Of a stretch of 5,099 bases of DNA, positions 4,859 through 5,099 are shown piece by piece. The first letter of the stretch is position 1; the number at the start of each line of letters is the position of its first letter. The position numbers and the translations under genes were made by a program. The stretch lies in the NCBI GenBank assembly GCA_031282705.1, contig JAITDF010000429.1, positions 1 through 5,099 of the forward strand, read 5' to 3'. The stretch comes from Opitutaceae bacterium. Lineage in GTDB: Bacteria > Verrucomicrobiota > Verrucomicrobiia > Opitutales > Opitutaceae. The notes beneath the pieces are model-generated. The model did no database searches. It was given only the letters and a program-made list of their open reading frames with translations, and had not been told where the DNA came from.

Positions 4859-4931
4859 TTTAATGGGCCGCAGCCCAAAATGGCGCCCGGCCCATCGTTT
4901 GGAAAGCGACGGATAAACGAAAAATGCCCTG
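4845..4931. repeat. Long inverted repeat (17/18 arms) with an inner stem
   Basis: Arms 4845-4862 (cagggcgtttttcgttta) and 4914-4931 match at 17 of 18 positions. Inside, atgggccg (4863-4870) pairs perfectly with cggcccat (4888-4895), continuing the left arm without a gap, while an 18-base bulge remains on the right. The left arm overlaps the end of the hairpin repeat copy at 4793-4858. It lies 209-295 bases upstream of the receptor start in non-coding DNA. Confidence 0.55.
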
Positions 4932-5005
4932 GTTTAAGTTTGGAGTTTAGGTTGAAGGAAACCGCCGGCGGGCTTTTCCCAAAACCTGAACTTTCAACTT
5001 AAACC
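4931..5005. repeat. Second inverted repeat built from C-free/G-free arms
   Basis: Arms 4931-4951 and 4985-5005 match at 17 of 21 positions (first ten identical: ggtttaagtt). The spacer contains the palindrome ccgccggcgg (4962-4971). It starts at the base where the previous inverted repeat ends. The left arm has no C on the + strand and resembles the receptor leader at 4641-4667 (shared tttaagtt and ttgaag words). Confidence 0.45.
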
Positions 5006-5099
5006 GGCACGGGGGCCGCCTTTGGCGGCGCGTGCGCGGGCGGGCGCAGGTGGGGCGGGGCTACGGGGTGGTTTTCGCGCGGCGCGGCGGGGGCCGCCG
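4999..5099 (-). CDS. Possible Pro/Ala-rich C-terminal end of an upstream gene (partial)
   Basis: On the - strand one frame is open from the window edge to a TAA at 4999-5001 and reads AAPAAPRENHPVAPPHLRPP and so on, ending AAPVPV. Most of its codons end in G or C, as in the genes of this window, which favours it over the other two frames. It would lie upstream of the receptor in the same orientation. The 32 visible residues are low-complexity, so no function can be given. It may instead be non-coding GC-rich DNA. Confidence 0.3.
   Translation of the reverse strand, partial: AAPAAPRENHPVAPPHLRPPAHAPPKAAPVPV

Noticed and set aside
4679..5002. Small + strand open frame upstream of the receptor
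   Set aside because: It covers the tandem duplication and both inverted repeats, has no ribosome binding site, and its product shows no recognisable feature.

Overview
This is a GC-rich window whose coding capacity is held by two complete genes: an IS4-family transposase on the + strand (698-2269) and a ZnuD-like TonB-dependent outer-membrane receptor on the - strand (2405-4636). The receptor and its signal peptide point to a Gram-negative (didermal) bacterium. High GC, a receptor start with no Shine-Dalgarno and a G-free leader, and intergenic DNA full of hairpin repeats fit Verrucomicrobiota of the Opitutaceae type. That placement is tentative, because no marker gene is present.

Layout. 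Bases 1-140 hold the end of a + strand gene with a Lys/Ala-rich tail. Bases 141-450 look like the control region of a second + strand gene: a weak terminator-like hairpin, two LacI-type operator-like palindromes 21 bp apart, a foldable leader (319-380), then a strong ribosome binding site and an ATG at 439. That reading frame stops after three codons, where an 85-bp palindromic element begins (446-530). The rest of the gene is not seen in this window, so it looks decapitated.

Bases 617-2276 are a complete insertion sequence: 17-bp terminal inverted repeats (16/17), an exact 8-bp target duplication (gacaagtc), and one full-length transposase with D-D-E residues and the Y-(2)-R-(3)-E-(6)-K signature. 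Removing the element and one duplication restores an unbroken hairpin repeat. A second, more diverged relative of that repeat lies at 4793-4858.

The receptor (743 aa) has a signal peptide, a TonB-box-like stretch, a plug, a barrel ending in Phe and two His/Asp/Glu-rich inserts, as in metal-acquisition receptors of the ZnuD type. Its upstream region (4637-5000) holds a G-free leader, a 16-bp tandem duplication and two back-to-back imperfect inverted repeats. A possible gene tail on the - strand (4999-5099) may end just upstream.

I see no CRISPR array, tRNA, rRNA, defence system or clearly new multi-gene system. The most interesting material is the silenced or decapitated gene with an intact control region, and the hairpin repeats with an insertion sequence nested in one of them.
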